DNA of 64,000 nt from Bacteroides faecalis (GTDB lineage: Bacteria > Bacteroidota > Bacteroidia > Bacteroidales > Bacteroidaceae), in the NCBI RefSeq assembly GCF_003865075.1, contig NZ_BHWB01000002.1, positions 124,001 to 188,000 on the forward strand, in the 5' to 3' direction. Under the pieces are notes generated by a model that saw nothing but the letters and a program-made list of their open reading frames with translations, was not told where the DNA came from and made no database searches. A program made the translations under genes and the position numbers. The first letter of the stretch is position 1. Each line of letters opens with the position of its first letter. Shown here one piece after another: positions 1-8,479 of this stretch.

Positions 1-29
1 ATCTCGGAAGATATTATTAAGGAAGAAAC

Positions 30-1715
30 TTAATTACTATTTTCCTCATTATTATTCAGTGAAACTACCAGTTTCTTAACCTCTTCCCGCATCTCTTTCA
101 CCGCTGTAGACTGAACTTTAGGTTCCTTTGTCAGCACTATTTCCGCTATACTTTTCAATTTCTCCAATTGCCTGTATCCGGGTTCCGCATAAAGTTTCGC
201 CAACAAATAATAAGGATAAATCCGGTTAGGTAACCGATGCGTAGAACGTATTAACCATCCTTCCGCCTTTCCATACTCCCCTTCCGCCTGATAGTTCTTA
301 CCTATTATATTTAGAACCATCGGATCATTACAATACACAATTGCTTCTTCAAGTATTTTTGTCGAGCTTTCGTAATCTTTCAACTTATGCAAACAATGCC
401 CATATTCAAAAAGGAAAGCACCATTACTATTTAACTCCGAATATAATGATTCATAACCCTCTTTGGCAGCCTGATAAGCGCCTATTTTATAAAGCATCTT
501 GCAGCTAGACCATCTTTTACAAGCATCATACCAATTATGATTCCAATAAAATGTCCCCCACAACGTAATCATTACGGTAAATAATAGCATATAAAAACGT
601 GAACGCCCCACAATACAGGCTGCCAACAGAAAATAAAATGCCACTGCAAAACCGGGAATTTGCATAGGATAAGAAAAACATGCGAATATTAAAACAGAAA
701 TCACACCACCACAAATACTGAAACGTTTTTCGGTAACACCTTTCCAAAGGCCAAAACTTATTACAAACAACACTACCAACAAGAAAGGAATACCTTGTTC
801 CACAGCAACCTGCAAATACTCATTAAAAGCATATTCCGGACTCCCGGCTACCAATTCTTCCGTTTCAGAGTAATTTGCATTGGCAAAATATTTTTCCTGA
901 GCTCTTCCGTATGCATAAGTGAATCCATTTGAACCATATCCCATTAATGGCTTTTCTGCAATAGCAACACTAGTAACCTTCCACATCAATAGCCGTCCAT
1001 TAGCTGAATCAGCTTTTAAAAAGAAAAGAGCATAACCGGAGGCTGACACTACTACTCCCCCAATGACAGCAACCAGAAACACCCTTTTCTTATATTTTTT
1101 TACTATCTTTCTCAAACGAGTTCCCCATGAATAATGTGCTCCATATACCCATAATCCGGAAACGACCGTTGCCAACCATGCGGAACGACTCATTCCTGCG
1201 GGCAAAACACAGATAATCAATAAGATTACACCTAAACTTACATAATATTTCCCTTGTTCAATCCATTCACGGTTAGCCTTATCTTTCAACAATAGCCATT
1301 CTCCCAAACAAACAGGAAATACCATCGCCAAATAACCTGAATAAGGTCCCGGGTTATAAAATGACCCCGTCAATGCAAATAATGAATGGTGAGATCCCAC
1401 CTGACCATATATTTGCCCTAATCCCCATATAGCTTCAACACCACCCAGTAAAATTAAACTCCAAACAACTGAGCTATAGAATCTATCTCTCTTTCTATCA
1501 TTTATACTAAGAGAAAAAAGAGAACATATTGCAAATACGACAGCCATTCTACTGAGCCACATCTTTTGATATGACATTTCTCCTGTATCAAAATAATCCG
1601 GAGAAACTAACACTACTCCCAAAAGTGACATTACCCCTATGAACACTACCAGACTAACAACAAATCTCAAACTAATCCAACTAGTAGTGTTTATACAATA
1701 CATTCTCTCTTTCAT
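30..1715 (-). CDS. O-antigen ligase/Wzy-like polytopic membrane protein with C-terminal TPRs
   Basis: 561 aa inner-membrane protein. Seen: about a dozen hydrophobic segments up to residue ~395. A Wzy_C-like core at ~235-325 contains GRLLMW, KPLMGYGSNGF and EYLQVAVEQG. A soluble tail at ~415-545 carries TPR-like repeats (YGHCLHKLKDYESS, GKNYQAEGEYGKAEGWL). Family knowledge: O-antigen ligases and polymerases join polyprenyl-linked glycans at the periplasmic face, but Bacteroides members fused to TPRs have no known substrate. It lies 54 bp after the thioredoxin-like/DUF1573 gene and probably shares its promoter at 2727-2818. No glycosyltransferase neighbours are visible, so a role outside classic O-antigen assembly is possible. 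M5 is an alternative start. Confidence 0.8.
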   Translation of the reverse strand: MKERMYCINTTSWISLRFVVSLVVFIGVMSLLGVVLVSPDYFDTGEMSYQKMWLSRMAVVFAICSLFSLSINDRKRDRFYSSVVWSLILLGGVEAIWGLGQIYGQVGSHHSLFALTGSFYNPGPYSGYLAMVFPVCLGEWLLLKDKANREWIEQGKYYVSLGVILLIICVLPAGMSRSAWLATVVSGLWVYGAHYSWGTRLRKIVKKYKKRVFLVAVIGGVVVSASGYALFFLKADSANGRLLMWKVTSVAIAEKPLMGYGSNGFTYAYGRAQEKYFANANYSETEELVAGSPEYAFNEYLQVAVEQGIPFLLVVLFVISFGLWKGVTEKRFSICGGVISVLIFACFSYPMQIPGFAVAFYFLLAACIVGRSRFYMLLFTVMITLWGTFYWNHNWYDACKRWSSCKMLYKIGAYQAAKEGYESLYSELNSNGAFLFEYGHCLHKLKDYESSTKILEEAIVYCNDPMVLNIIGKNYQAEGEYGKAEGWLIRSTHRLPNRIYPYYLLAKLYAEPGYRQLEKLKSIAEIVLTKEPKVQSTAVKEMREEVKKLVVSLNNNEENSN

Positions 1716-1769
1716 AATTTAAGTTAAGGTTTATGGTTATATATCTATAAAATCATGGAAACATACTAT

Positions 1770-2663
1770 TTATTTAGCATCTCCGCTAAGTTTGACCAAA
1801 AATGGAGCATTCTTCGCATTACAATACACCGTAATAGTTTTATTAAAATGCTCTGGATGTCCCGCCTGATAATATACTTTAATCGGTATCGATTTACCTG
1901 GTGAAACAGGTTGCTTATCATACTCCACAACCGTACATCCACAAGATGTTACCATTTCATTTATCACTAAAGGATTCTCTCCCGTATTGGTGATTTGAAT
2001 TTCCCTTTGTTGTTTCGCGTTCCAGGGAAACTCTCCGAAATCCAAATGAGTCTCAGATAAAGTAGCAGTTGTCAATTGCCGATTATTCACCCCATTAGAA
2101 TATCCCTCCTTACCTGAAATAATACTCATATAAAGCTCCTTCACTTTCGAGTTATTTATTGGATTACCCATAGCAATCACTTTATTCTGTTCATCTAACA
2201 AAAAAGTCTGAAACATCGCCTCCGAAGGAAAATGGTTCAATTCGTTGATAGAATCCTGTTCATCTATACAAACCGGATATTTAAACTTATCAAATAGCAG
2301 AACCCGACGAATCTCATTCCGACTCTTTGGATGAAAGTAAAACAAAAAGCGCACAACATCAGGATATAAAGAATCAACATCAGCTATATACTTCTGCCAT
2401 TCGTTCAGTTTCAATTTGCAACTGATACATCCAATTGAATCAACATAAGAAAACACCTTATATTTACCTCCTGTCGGAGAAGCAACCGTATCATTTCCTT
2501 GTATTGAGAATATTGGATTATTAGGAAACAATATTTCCCGATGCTCCCATTCTTTCAATATAGATGCTATATTCTCCTTTCTACTATCTCCGCAAGAGAA
2601 TAAAAAGAATAACAATAGCATAATACTATACTTCATCATTTGTTTCGTCACTGTCCAATACAT
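1770..2663 (-). CDS. Thioredoxin-like / DUF1573 lipoprotein
   Basis: 297 aa. A lipoprotein signal (LLLFFLFSCGD, lipidated Cys at ~24) is followed by a thioredoxin-like region at ~50-185 with a CISC redox motif at 79-82. A DUF1573 beta-sandwich follows at ~200-297 with the family's SCGCT motif. Inferred location is the periplasmic face of an envelope membrane. The CxxC suggests disulfide chemistry, and the partner is unknown. It is the first gene after a GGTC-repeat promoter (-7 at 2727-2734), with a leader of about 57 nt, and it precedes the ligase-like gene. M9 or M10 could be the true start, because the signal peptide would then begin immediately. Confidence 0.8.
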   Translation of the reverse strand: MYWTVTKQMMKYSIMLLLFFLFSCGDSRKENIASILKEWEHREILFPNNPIFSIQGNDTVASPTGGKYKVFSYVDSIGCISCKLKLNEWQKYIADVDSLYPDVVRFLFYFHPKSRNEIRRVLLFDKFKYPVCIDEQDSINELNHFPSEAMFQTFLLDEQNKVIAMGNPINNSKVKELYMSIISGKEGYSNGVNNRQLTTATLSETHLDFGEFPWNAKQQREIQITNTGENPLVINEMVTSCGCTVVEYDKQPVSPGKSIPIKVYYQAGHPEHFNKTITVYCNAKNAPFLVKLSGDAK

Positions 2664-2726
2664 TTTTGTTCTTATCCTCTTCTTATAGATTCAGACTCTT
2701 ATGTAATTTCCATATCATTTCGTCAG

Positions 2727-2818
2727 CGAAAGTAGGCGATAAAAGCCAAATCGCAAAAAATTTTGGCTGACCATTTCGGACCAAAGATATTTTTCTCTAA
2801 AACCGCCCCTTTAATGAC
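2727..2818 (-). promoter_or_regulatory. GGTC-repeat promoter, copy 1
   Basis: Read on the minus strand: an upstream box ATTAAAGGGG at the right end; direct repeat TGGTCCGAAATGGTCA at 2768-2783; -33 TTTG at 2754-2757; 19-bp spacer; -7 TACTTTCG at 2727-2734. It matches the Bacteroides consensus and points at the gene ending at 2663. The same layout recurs at 8205, 9788, 11273 and 15699. Confidence 0.75.
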
Positions 2819-2824
2819 CTTTCT

Positions 2825-3073
2825 TTAATCAACTAAGACATAATACTGTACAGTCAAACATCTTTTTGATAGATCTTCCACCTCCGCCTGATAATTCACA
2901 CCCAGACACAATCCACCGTCATAGAATCCACCTTTTAAAATCTCAATAAAAGAAAAGAGCATAACCCAGAAGCAGCCATTCCATTTTCCCCCAATAGCAA
3001 CAACGGGAAACACTCTTTTCATATTTTTCAAACTAATACCGGCAATAGCTAAAAAACGAACTATTATTGCCAT
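2825..3073 (-). pseudogene. Internally deleted remnant of an O-antigen-ligase/TPR paralogue
   Basis: An 82-codon reading frame that is not a complete protein. Its first half (MKRVFPVVAIGG) matches the ligase-like gene at 30-1715 (KKRVFLVAVIGG), and its later part (GVNYQAEVEDLSKRCL) matches that gene's TPR segment (GKNYQAEGEYGKAEGWL). At the DNA level, 2940-3035 aligns with about 995-1105, including an identical AAAGAAAAGAGCATAACC. The two pieces are hundreds of residues apart in the intact gene, so this copy has lost its middle and both ends. It sits between lepB and promoter copy 1. It is probably debris of a tandem duplication. Confidence 0.6.
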
Positions 3074-3086
3074 CCCAATTCCAATC

Positions 3087-3971
3087 CTATTCTATTTTCT
3101 TCATTATCCGATTCCAACGCGTTTTATCTGTATTCCTATTTTTCGAATACCAGATTCGAGTTGCTTTTCCGACAATATAATCCTCCGGCAACATTCCCCA
3201 ATAACGGGAGTCTTTTGAGTTAGCCATCTTATCACCGGAAACAAAATAATAGTTTTTCAGGAAACGATATTCATGTATCACACTATCCCCCAATAATACC
3301 TTACCACCTTTAAGATACATTTTTTTCTTCTGCTCCCAACCAACCAATTGCCTGTAAAGAAGAAAACTGGTGTCATTCATTAATACACATTGTCCCTCTT
3401 TAGGAATAACCAACGGACCGAATTCCCTGATATTCCAGTCCAAGCGATTATCATTCGGAAAAGTTTTAGTTACAATACCCCATTTCCCCGGATCTTCCAA
3501 ATCGGCAAGTTCGAGTTGAGCTTTCCTATTGCCCAAAATATCATTACAGCCACGTATTTCATAAAGTCCGCTCCTTATTTCAAGGGTATCTCCCGGCAGA
3601 GCAATACATCGTTTCACAAAATACCGCATGATATCCATATGGACATAATTCCATTTCTTACGATATGGAAAATTAAAAACCAACACATCATTCCGCTTTA
3701 AATCTCCAAAGGCCGGAAGTCTGTAGATTGGAACCTCTTCATTCTTTAGAGAGGCAGATACATCAAACAAACGTGCACCAAGCACCAACTTGTTTACTAG
3801 TATAAAGTCACCATCCCGCAAAGTAGGCTCCATCGAATCAGAAGGGATTTTGAAAGAAGCGAAACAAAAAAGTTGAAGAAGGAACAAGACAACGCAAAAG
3901 CAACTTCCCCAAAACAATATATTCAGGACAGCATTTAAAAATCTCTTTATGTAATTCATTCCGTTATTCAT
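3087..3971 (-). CDS. lepB: Signal peptidase I (accessory, cluster-embedded)
   Basis: 294 aa type I signal peptidase, which removes signal peptides at the periplasmic face. One N-terminal TM spans ~10-38. Box B, IPSDSMEPTL, gives catalytic Ser46. Box D, VKRCIALPGDTL, gives the general-base Lys120. Box E, SGDKMANSKDSRYWG, is near residues 245-260. All catalytic boxes are intact. The start overlaps the end of the upstream glutaminase-like gene by 8 bp, which suggests translational coupling. Its place inside a cluster of secreted and lipoprotein genes, rather than beside lepA or rnc, suggests a dedicated second peptidase. No substrate can be named. Confidence 0.9.
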   Translation of the reverse strand: MNNGMNYIKRFLNAVLNILFWGSCFCVVLFLLQLFCFASFKIPSDSMEPTLRDGDFILVNKLVLGARLFDVSASLKNEEVPIYRLPAFGDLKRNDVLVFNFPYRKKWNYVHMDIMRYFVKRCIALPGDTLEIRSGLYEIRGCNDILGNRKAQLELADLEDPGKWGIVTKTFPNDNRLDWNIREFGPLVIPKEGQCVLMNDTSFLLYRQLVGWEQKKKMYLKGGKVLLGDSVIHEYRFLKNYYFVSGDKMANSKDSRYWGMLPEDYIVGKATRIWYSKNRNTDKTRWNRIMKKIE

Positions 3972-5643
3972 CGCTTCTTCTCTGTAACTCTAACAGTTCC
4001 TGATAAGCTATTAAACCTAAAACAGACTTCACTTCTTCCTTATTTGCAGAAGGTATCTGTTCGACAGGAACCTCCCGTTGTTCAACTGTTACTTTCTTCA
4101 ATGCTACAGAATCGTTTTGCTTCTCAACTGTTATTTTCTGCTGCTTCGTTACTATATTCACCAAAAAATTCCCCCATTGAGACACAGCATTCCAATGTCT
4201 TTCGGCATAATCAAAAGATTTTTCTGCTTTAACCACAGCCAAAGTCATCATCATCATATCAGAAGCCATTTCTATTGCATAGTCATTGACACTCTCCTGA
4301 TGAATAGCAATTGGAAAAAATCCAATATCAAAAGGAGGAAATTGCTTACGCCAATGTCCACTTTCACAGCAATCAAAGACTGGTTTCAAAAGACCTTTCA
4401 TCCAATCAATACGTTCGTAAAACAGTAAATAAGGATAGCTGCCAAAAGCATCGCGCACCCTACCAACGATATTGCCATAGCACAACAATTCACCATCCGG
4501 AGCGACCGAGATTCGGCGAGTAGACATAAAGTTACGATAAAATGGAAGCATTTTATCGGCTTTAATACTACTTTCTTCCAGTAATAGTTTATGTAAATAA
4601 TAGGAATCTACTTCATTACACTTACGTTGCAACGACTGATACTCGTTACCCATATTTCTCAGAGCATCTTTTATACCCATTTTTTTACCTTTTTCCCAAT
4701 AGCAAGGCAGATTCTCACCAAAATATTGTAAAACCTCTCCTTCTTTATATCCTAAAAGAAGCACACCATTATCCTTGCCGTTTCGCATCATATTCTTCTG
4801 TGACAGGATAATACGTCCATCCTTATAGGCCGATTGCATATCATCTTCCGACTTCATCGCTATGTACAAACTATCTCCCTGTATGATCTTCCAACCTTCC
4901 TTTATTGACTCTTTTATTCTAACCCGGTCAAACATCCATTCCATATCCAAATCGAACAAGATTTCAACATTGTGCTGCTGACCGTTTTTAGATATAACCT
5001 GATAAGAAATGAATCCTGCCGGACAACCCATAAAATCGCTGTTCTGCAACAAAGCAGGTGAAACAAAACTCAATTGAAGTTCCACTTCGCCGCATTGGAA
5101 TTTGTAATGCGTTTGGGTAGCTTGAATATCGACTGATGTTAATTGAGCAGTAACAATATCCTTATATTCCTTATTTTCGACATATATTCCGTAGTCCAAT
5201 AACGCTTTGTTAGCAATGTCATAGCAATGAGCGGCAAGCAGATTATCTCCTTCTCGCAACTTCTCAACAATCGTATCCGGAAGTTGTCGGCAACCGACTA
5301 TTCGGTCAGTATAATCAGAATGAACCACCTCGTCACCATTAAGATAAATAGTAGCAATATCATCACAAAGGAACCGAATATACAATTTTCGGTCATCTAA
5401 CTTCTCTTTATCCAATTTTACATTTCTGCGGACAAAGATATTATTAACATCCCAAAAAGTGTTAGTCACATACCAAAGCCCCTCCGTCCCGAAAGCAGCT
5501 CTTCCCTCCTCCCAACCGGTATCATTATATTCAGCTTTTTTCCAATCATCTTCCGGACACAAGAAAGAATACTTTCCCGTCCAACCGCAACTATCTCCCG
5601 CCAATGGAGCCAAAGCTTGAATACGCAATGAGTCACCTCCCAT
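3964..5643 (-). pseudogene. Glutaminase-family (DUF4964/5127/4965-like) lipoprotein, 3' portion after frameshift
   Basis: 559 codons. Family-type segments visible: a jelly-roll carbohydrate-binding-like part (IYLNGDEVVHSDYTD), HCYDIANKALLDYGIYVE, QATQTHYKFQCGEVELQLSFVSP, and a DUF4965-like stretch (YPYLLFYERIDWMKG, ESGHWRKQFPPFDIGFFPIA, AERHWNAVSQWGNFL). This is the domain order of Bacteroides GtaA-like proteins, but the usual C-terminal DUF1793 region is missing or very short. The reading frame continues upstream of 5643 (PLIGIIYIDGKGYRFMGG), and the signal peptide lies in another frame at 5682-5936. A one-base shift in the homopolymer at 5699-5702 would join the two. It is therefore either a pseudogene, a slippage-controlled gene, or a sequencing error. 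Confidence 0.65.
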
Positions 5644-5681
5644 AAAACGATAGCCTTTTCCATCTATATATATTATTCCAA

Positions 5682-5936
5682 TTAAAGGAAATTCCTTCTT
5701 TTGGGCAAACGAAGGTATTGATGATACAAAGTATCCCCTGAAGCTTCTATAGAAAAAGCCGGTGCCAAAGAAAGCAATGTATGCCGTGGCGGATGAATAT
5801 TGCTTGCTATGACTTCTTTTCTCTCCGGTGAATCACAGGCTGTCAGCAGACAAATGACATACAAACATACCACTAGTAAACTGCTGCTACAGTTTAACGA
5901 GTGACCATTATAGTTTATGTTTTCTTTCATTTCCAT
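5682..5936 (-). pseudogene. 5' portion of the frameshifted glutaminase-like lipoprotein
   Basis: 84 codons with a clear lipoprotein signal (LLVVCLYVICLLTACDS). A short family-like start (APAFSIEASGDTLYHQYLR) follows before the frame ends in LPKRRNFL. In the alternative frame the same DNA reads QKKEFPLIGIIYIDGKGYRFMGG and continues into the gene at 3964-5643. The start overlaps the stop of the transglutaminase gene by 10 bp. Adding one base to the four-base run at 5699-5702 restores LPKKKEFPLIG. Read alone, it would be a lipid-anchored peptide of about 50 residues. Confidence 0.65.
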
Positions 5937-7933
5937 ACTTGACGACCATTTTCGTAAACAAATATTCTTTCCTGTACTCCACGTGTACGATTATGCAATA
6001 ATAAAATCGCATTTCGCGGAATATTACGATACACCAGAGAATCTGTAGTCGCTTTCACTATACCGGCAGATTTCCAGTTACCATCACAATAACACAACTC
6101 AAAATTATCTCCCGGACGGATATAATTATCACGGTTGGCAGGAGTATAAACAATCTTATCCACCTGCATCGGTTCGCCAAAGTCCAATCCGGTCCAACCA
6201 CCGTCATTTTCCAGATAATCAAAACAAGTCCACGTTTGACCATCGAAAGCGTTCGGATATTCATGGCTACCATCTTGTTGGTAACACCCATAAGTACCTA
6301 TTGCTTTCCCCTTTAACGGAACGGTATCATTAACTCCATAAAAAGCAATCTCGGCAATCTGACAATGAGTATTTTTATAACCGAAATATCTGATATAACG
6401 GTACTTCTTGTTATTCCAACTCTTTACTGATGTGTACAAGCGTTTAGGTTTTTGTTGAATAATAAACAAGGTGTCTTTCTCAGCAAAGTCAGGACGGTTA
6501 CTCCCCTCAAACACGCCACCAACAAGTCGATCTCTAAATAAAAACTCTTTTTCTAGTGGAAATTTAGAATATAGTACCACCTCTTCGGTATCTTTTCCAC
6601 AAGAATAAAAATGCAGTTCATTTGTCATCCTGTCTATATAGAAAGGATCTGTTATATAAGACAATGCCCCATTATCATAAGTAGCCACGCGAAGGATTGC
6701 ACCTTTACGTATATCTTTAAATACTAAATTATCCACATCATATTCCGTCCAATCGGCGGGAACCCATTTTTCCCGATCAGTAATACATAGGTATGCTATT
6801 TTTCCTTTCGCCTTATCTTTGCAGATCTTAGATGAAGGGATCTTCAGTTCCCTCATATAATAGCGCGCATAGGTATAAGTTACATCTTTAAATTTGGGAA
6901 GTTTCCAAAAGGGATATAACTCTGTGCTAAGACTAGCCATTTTATTATATAACTCCTTGTTTGCACTAAAAGTAGAACGATAAACTTTCACCGCATCATC
7001 ATTATTATACCAGCCATCCTTACAAACATAGACAAAAGAATTGGGAAATTCTGTTTTATAATCTCTTCCCTGCTTATCCCATGCAGTCAGCCAGAAATGG
7101 CCCGCATTAGCAAGATCACATCCCAATATAAAATCCATTGCACAGGGAATGCCCAAAGCCCGGAGTAAATACATGCCAAAATCTGACCGATCCCTACACG
7201 TACCGGTCATGTAAGGAACATATTTCGGACCTATATGACCAAAAGAATAGGGTGATACTGTTGAATTACGAGTGAATTTATCCGGCAACCTACTTATCAG
7301 ATAATTGGCAGCGACTATTGGATCCTCTTTATCCAGTTTGTCCGACATACGCAAAGAATCAAGTAACGGATTATAGGTATTATAATACTCTTCACGCCAA
7401 TAAGTCAAAGATTCATTATCAATACGATACGGCAGAATATATTCACAAAAAGTATCAAATGACACATGCTTTGTCCAAGGCTGTTCTTGCCATACTTTAA
7501 ACGCCCACTCTATATTATTACATAAATAGGCGGAATCCACCTCTTGTATATCACATTTTTTTTCCAGTTCACCTATTGGTCCAAAAACTTGTTTCACTGA
7601 ATCTGATATTTGTTCAGGAGATCTTTTTGGAAAGTCCTTCAGCCAAACATAGAATATTTTATAATTTTCTAACTGTTCCCCGTCAGTATACTTGTAATAC
7701 GACATATTCTGAATTAGAAAGCAGGCAGCCTTATATTTAAGACTATCAGATGGATCTTTCTGGTAATAACGAAGTACTTTTTCCAATTCATACCGATTGT
7801 CTCCAGCTAATTGTAAGGAAACCTCCAATGGAGATATTGACTCTTCTTGAGTAGTCAATAAATCCATAATCTGCCATCCTAATACGATAAGTAAGACTAT
7901 TAGGACCAAATGAAATCCATAGCGTTTTAACAT
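5927..7933 (-). CDS. Transglutaminase-like protein with C-terminal discoidin-type domain
   Basis: 668 aa, anchored by an N-terminal TM (~7-25, LVLIVLLIVLGWQIM) with the rest outside the cytoplasm. Transglutaminase-like core: TGTCRDRSDFGMYLL (Cys246) and NAGHFWLTAWDKQGRD (the presumed His and Asp). The C-terminal ~510-640 resembles an F5/8 (discoidin) carbohydrate-binding domain (YRYIRYFGY, AFDGQTWTCFDY, GWTGLDFGEP). Many Bacteroides proteins of this kind act as peptidases or amidases on glycan-peptides, but the activity here is inferred only. It is first in a probable operon with the glutaminase-like lipoprotein and lepB, driven from promoter copy 2 through a leader of about 270 nt. Confidence 0.8.
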   Translation of the reverse strand: MLKRYGFHLVLIVLLIVLGWQIMDLLTTQEESISPLEVSLQLAGDNRYELEKVLRYYQKDPSDSLKYKAACFLIQNMSYYKYTDGEQLENYKIFYVWLKDFPKRSPEQISDSVKQVFGPIGELEKKCDIQEVDSAYLCNNIEWAFKVWQEQPWTKHVSFDTFCEYILPYRIDNESLTYWREEYYNTYNPLLDSLRMSDKLDKEDPIVAANYLISRLPDKFTRNSTVSPYSFGHIGPKYVPYMTGTCRDRSDFGMYLLRALGIPCAMDFILGCDLANAGHFWLTAWDKQGRDYKTEFPNSFVYVCKDGWYNNDDAVKVYRSTFSANKELYNKMASLSTELYPFWKLPKFKDVTYTYARYYMRELKIPSSKICKDKAKGKIAYLCITDREKWVPADWTEYDVDNLVFKDIRKGAILRVATYDNGALSYITDPFYIDRMTNELHFYSCGKDTEEVVLYSKFPLEKEFLFRDRLVGGVFEGSNRPDFAEKDTLFIIQQKPKRLYTSVKSWNNKKYRYIRYFGYKNTHCQIAEIAFYGVNDTVPLKGKAIGTYGCYQQDGSHEYPNAFDGQTWTCFDYLENDGGWTGLDFGEPMQVDKIVYTPANRDNYIRPGDNFELCYCDGNWKSAGIVKATTDSLVYRNIPRNAILLLHNRTRGVQERIFVYENGRQVWK

Positions 7934-8204
7934 ACTTTCTTATCAACCTTTATTTTGCATTGTATCTTTATAATAAGACTAATTATACACATTCAGTACT
8001 TTTATCGTTTTTATATGAATCATACTATAGTTTATCTTAAAATTAGAAGAAAGGAGTAAGCTGAATACCACCAATACTTTCCCTCTCAGAGGTAATAAAC
8101 AGCTCTCCCCTTTCTAATATTTTCTTATAATCTCTTTAATATATAATTCATATTACTTTCCATAGTATTCAACTTTGATGATAAATATCATATCTTTTCG
8201 GATG
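7934..8204 (-). other. Long 5' leader without a complete gene
   Basis: About 270 bp between promoter copy 2 and the transglutaminase start. The minus strand holds an open stretch at about 8040-8125 that reads RDYKKILERGELF followed by SIGGIQLTPFF and a stop. It looks protein-like but has no usable start codon. It may be the end of a decayed small gene or chance. A purine-rich GAAAGGGGAGAG lies inside it. Confidence 0.3.
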
Positions 8205-8296
8205 CGAAAGTAAGCGATAAAACAGCAATTACCAAAAGAGATTACTGACAAATTCGGACCACGCCTATTTTATATTAAAAACCACCATTTCATCGA
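8205..8296 (-). promoter_or_regulatory. GGTC-repeat promoter, copy 2
   Basis: Minus strand: upstream box TCGATGAAATGG; direct repeat TGGTCCGAATTTGTCA at 8246-8261, with a degenerate second half-site; -33 TTTG at 8233-8236; 20-bp spacer; -7 TACTTTCG at 8205-8212. It drives the transglutaminase gene. Confidence 0.75.
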
Positions 8297-8389
8297 CAGA
8301 TGAATAAGAATAAAACCCAGTCATTTTTCATTTTTTTATAAGATAAGATTGATGAAAAATTGATCCTATCTCACCACTTAATATAGAAC

Positions 8390-8450
8390 AAGGAGCATAT
8401 ATGATGTGGAATAGATCCGGCAAAATCCATACCCCATCAATATGCTCCTT
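8390..8450 (-). terminator. 3' hairpin of the beta-propeller gene
   Basis: A perfect 11-bp inverted repeat (AAGGAGCATAT / ATATGCTCCTT) encloses a 39-nt loop, 30 bp after the propeller stop. There is no clean U-run on the minus strand, so it is a 3'-end structure that may or may not terminate. Confidence 0.45.
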
Positions 8451-8479
8451 TAAAAAACAGTTATTATCTACCACTACTC

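Noticed and set aside
5900..5925. Extra GGTC-like site (GTGACCATTATAG)
   Set aside because: Only one half-site, inside coding sequence, with no -33/-7 at the right distance.
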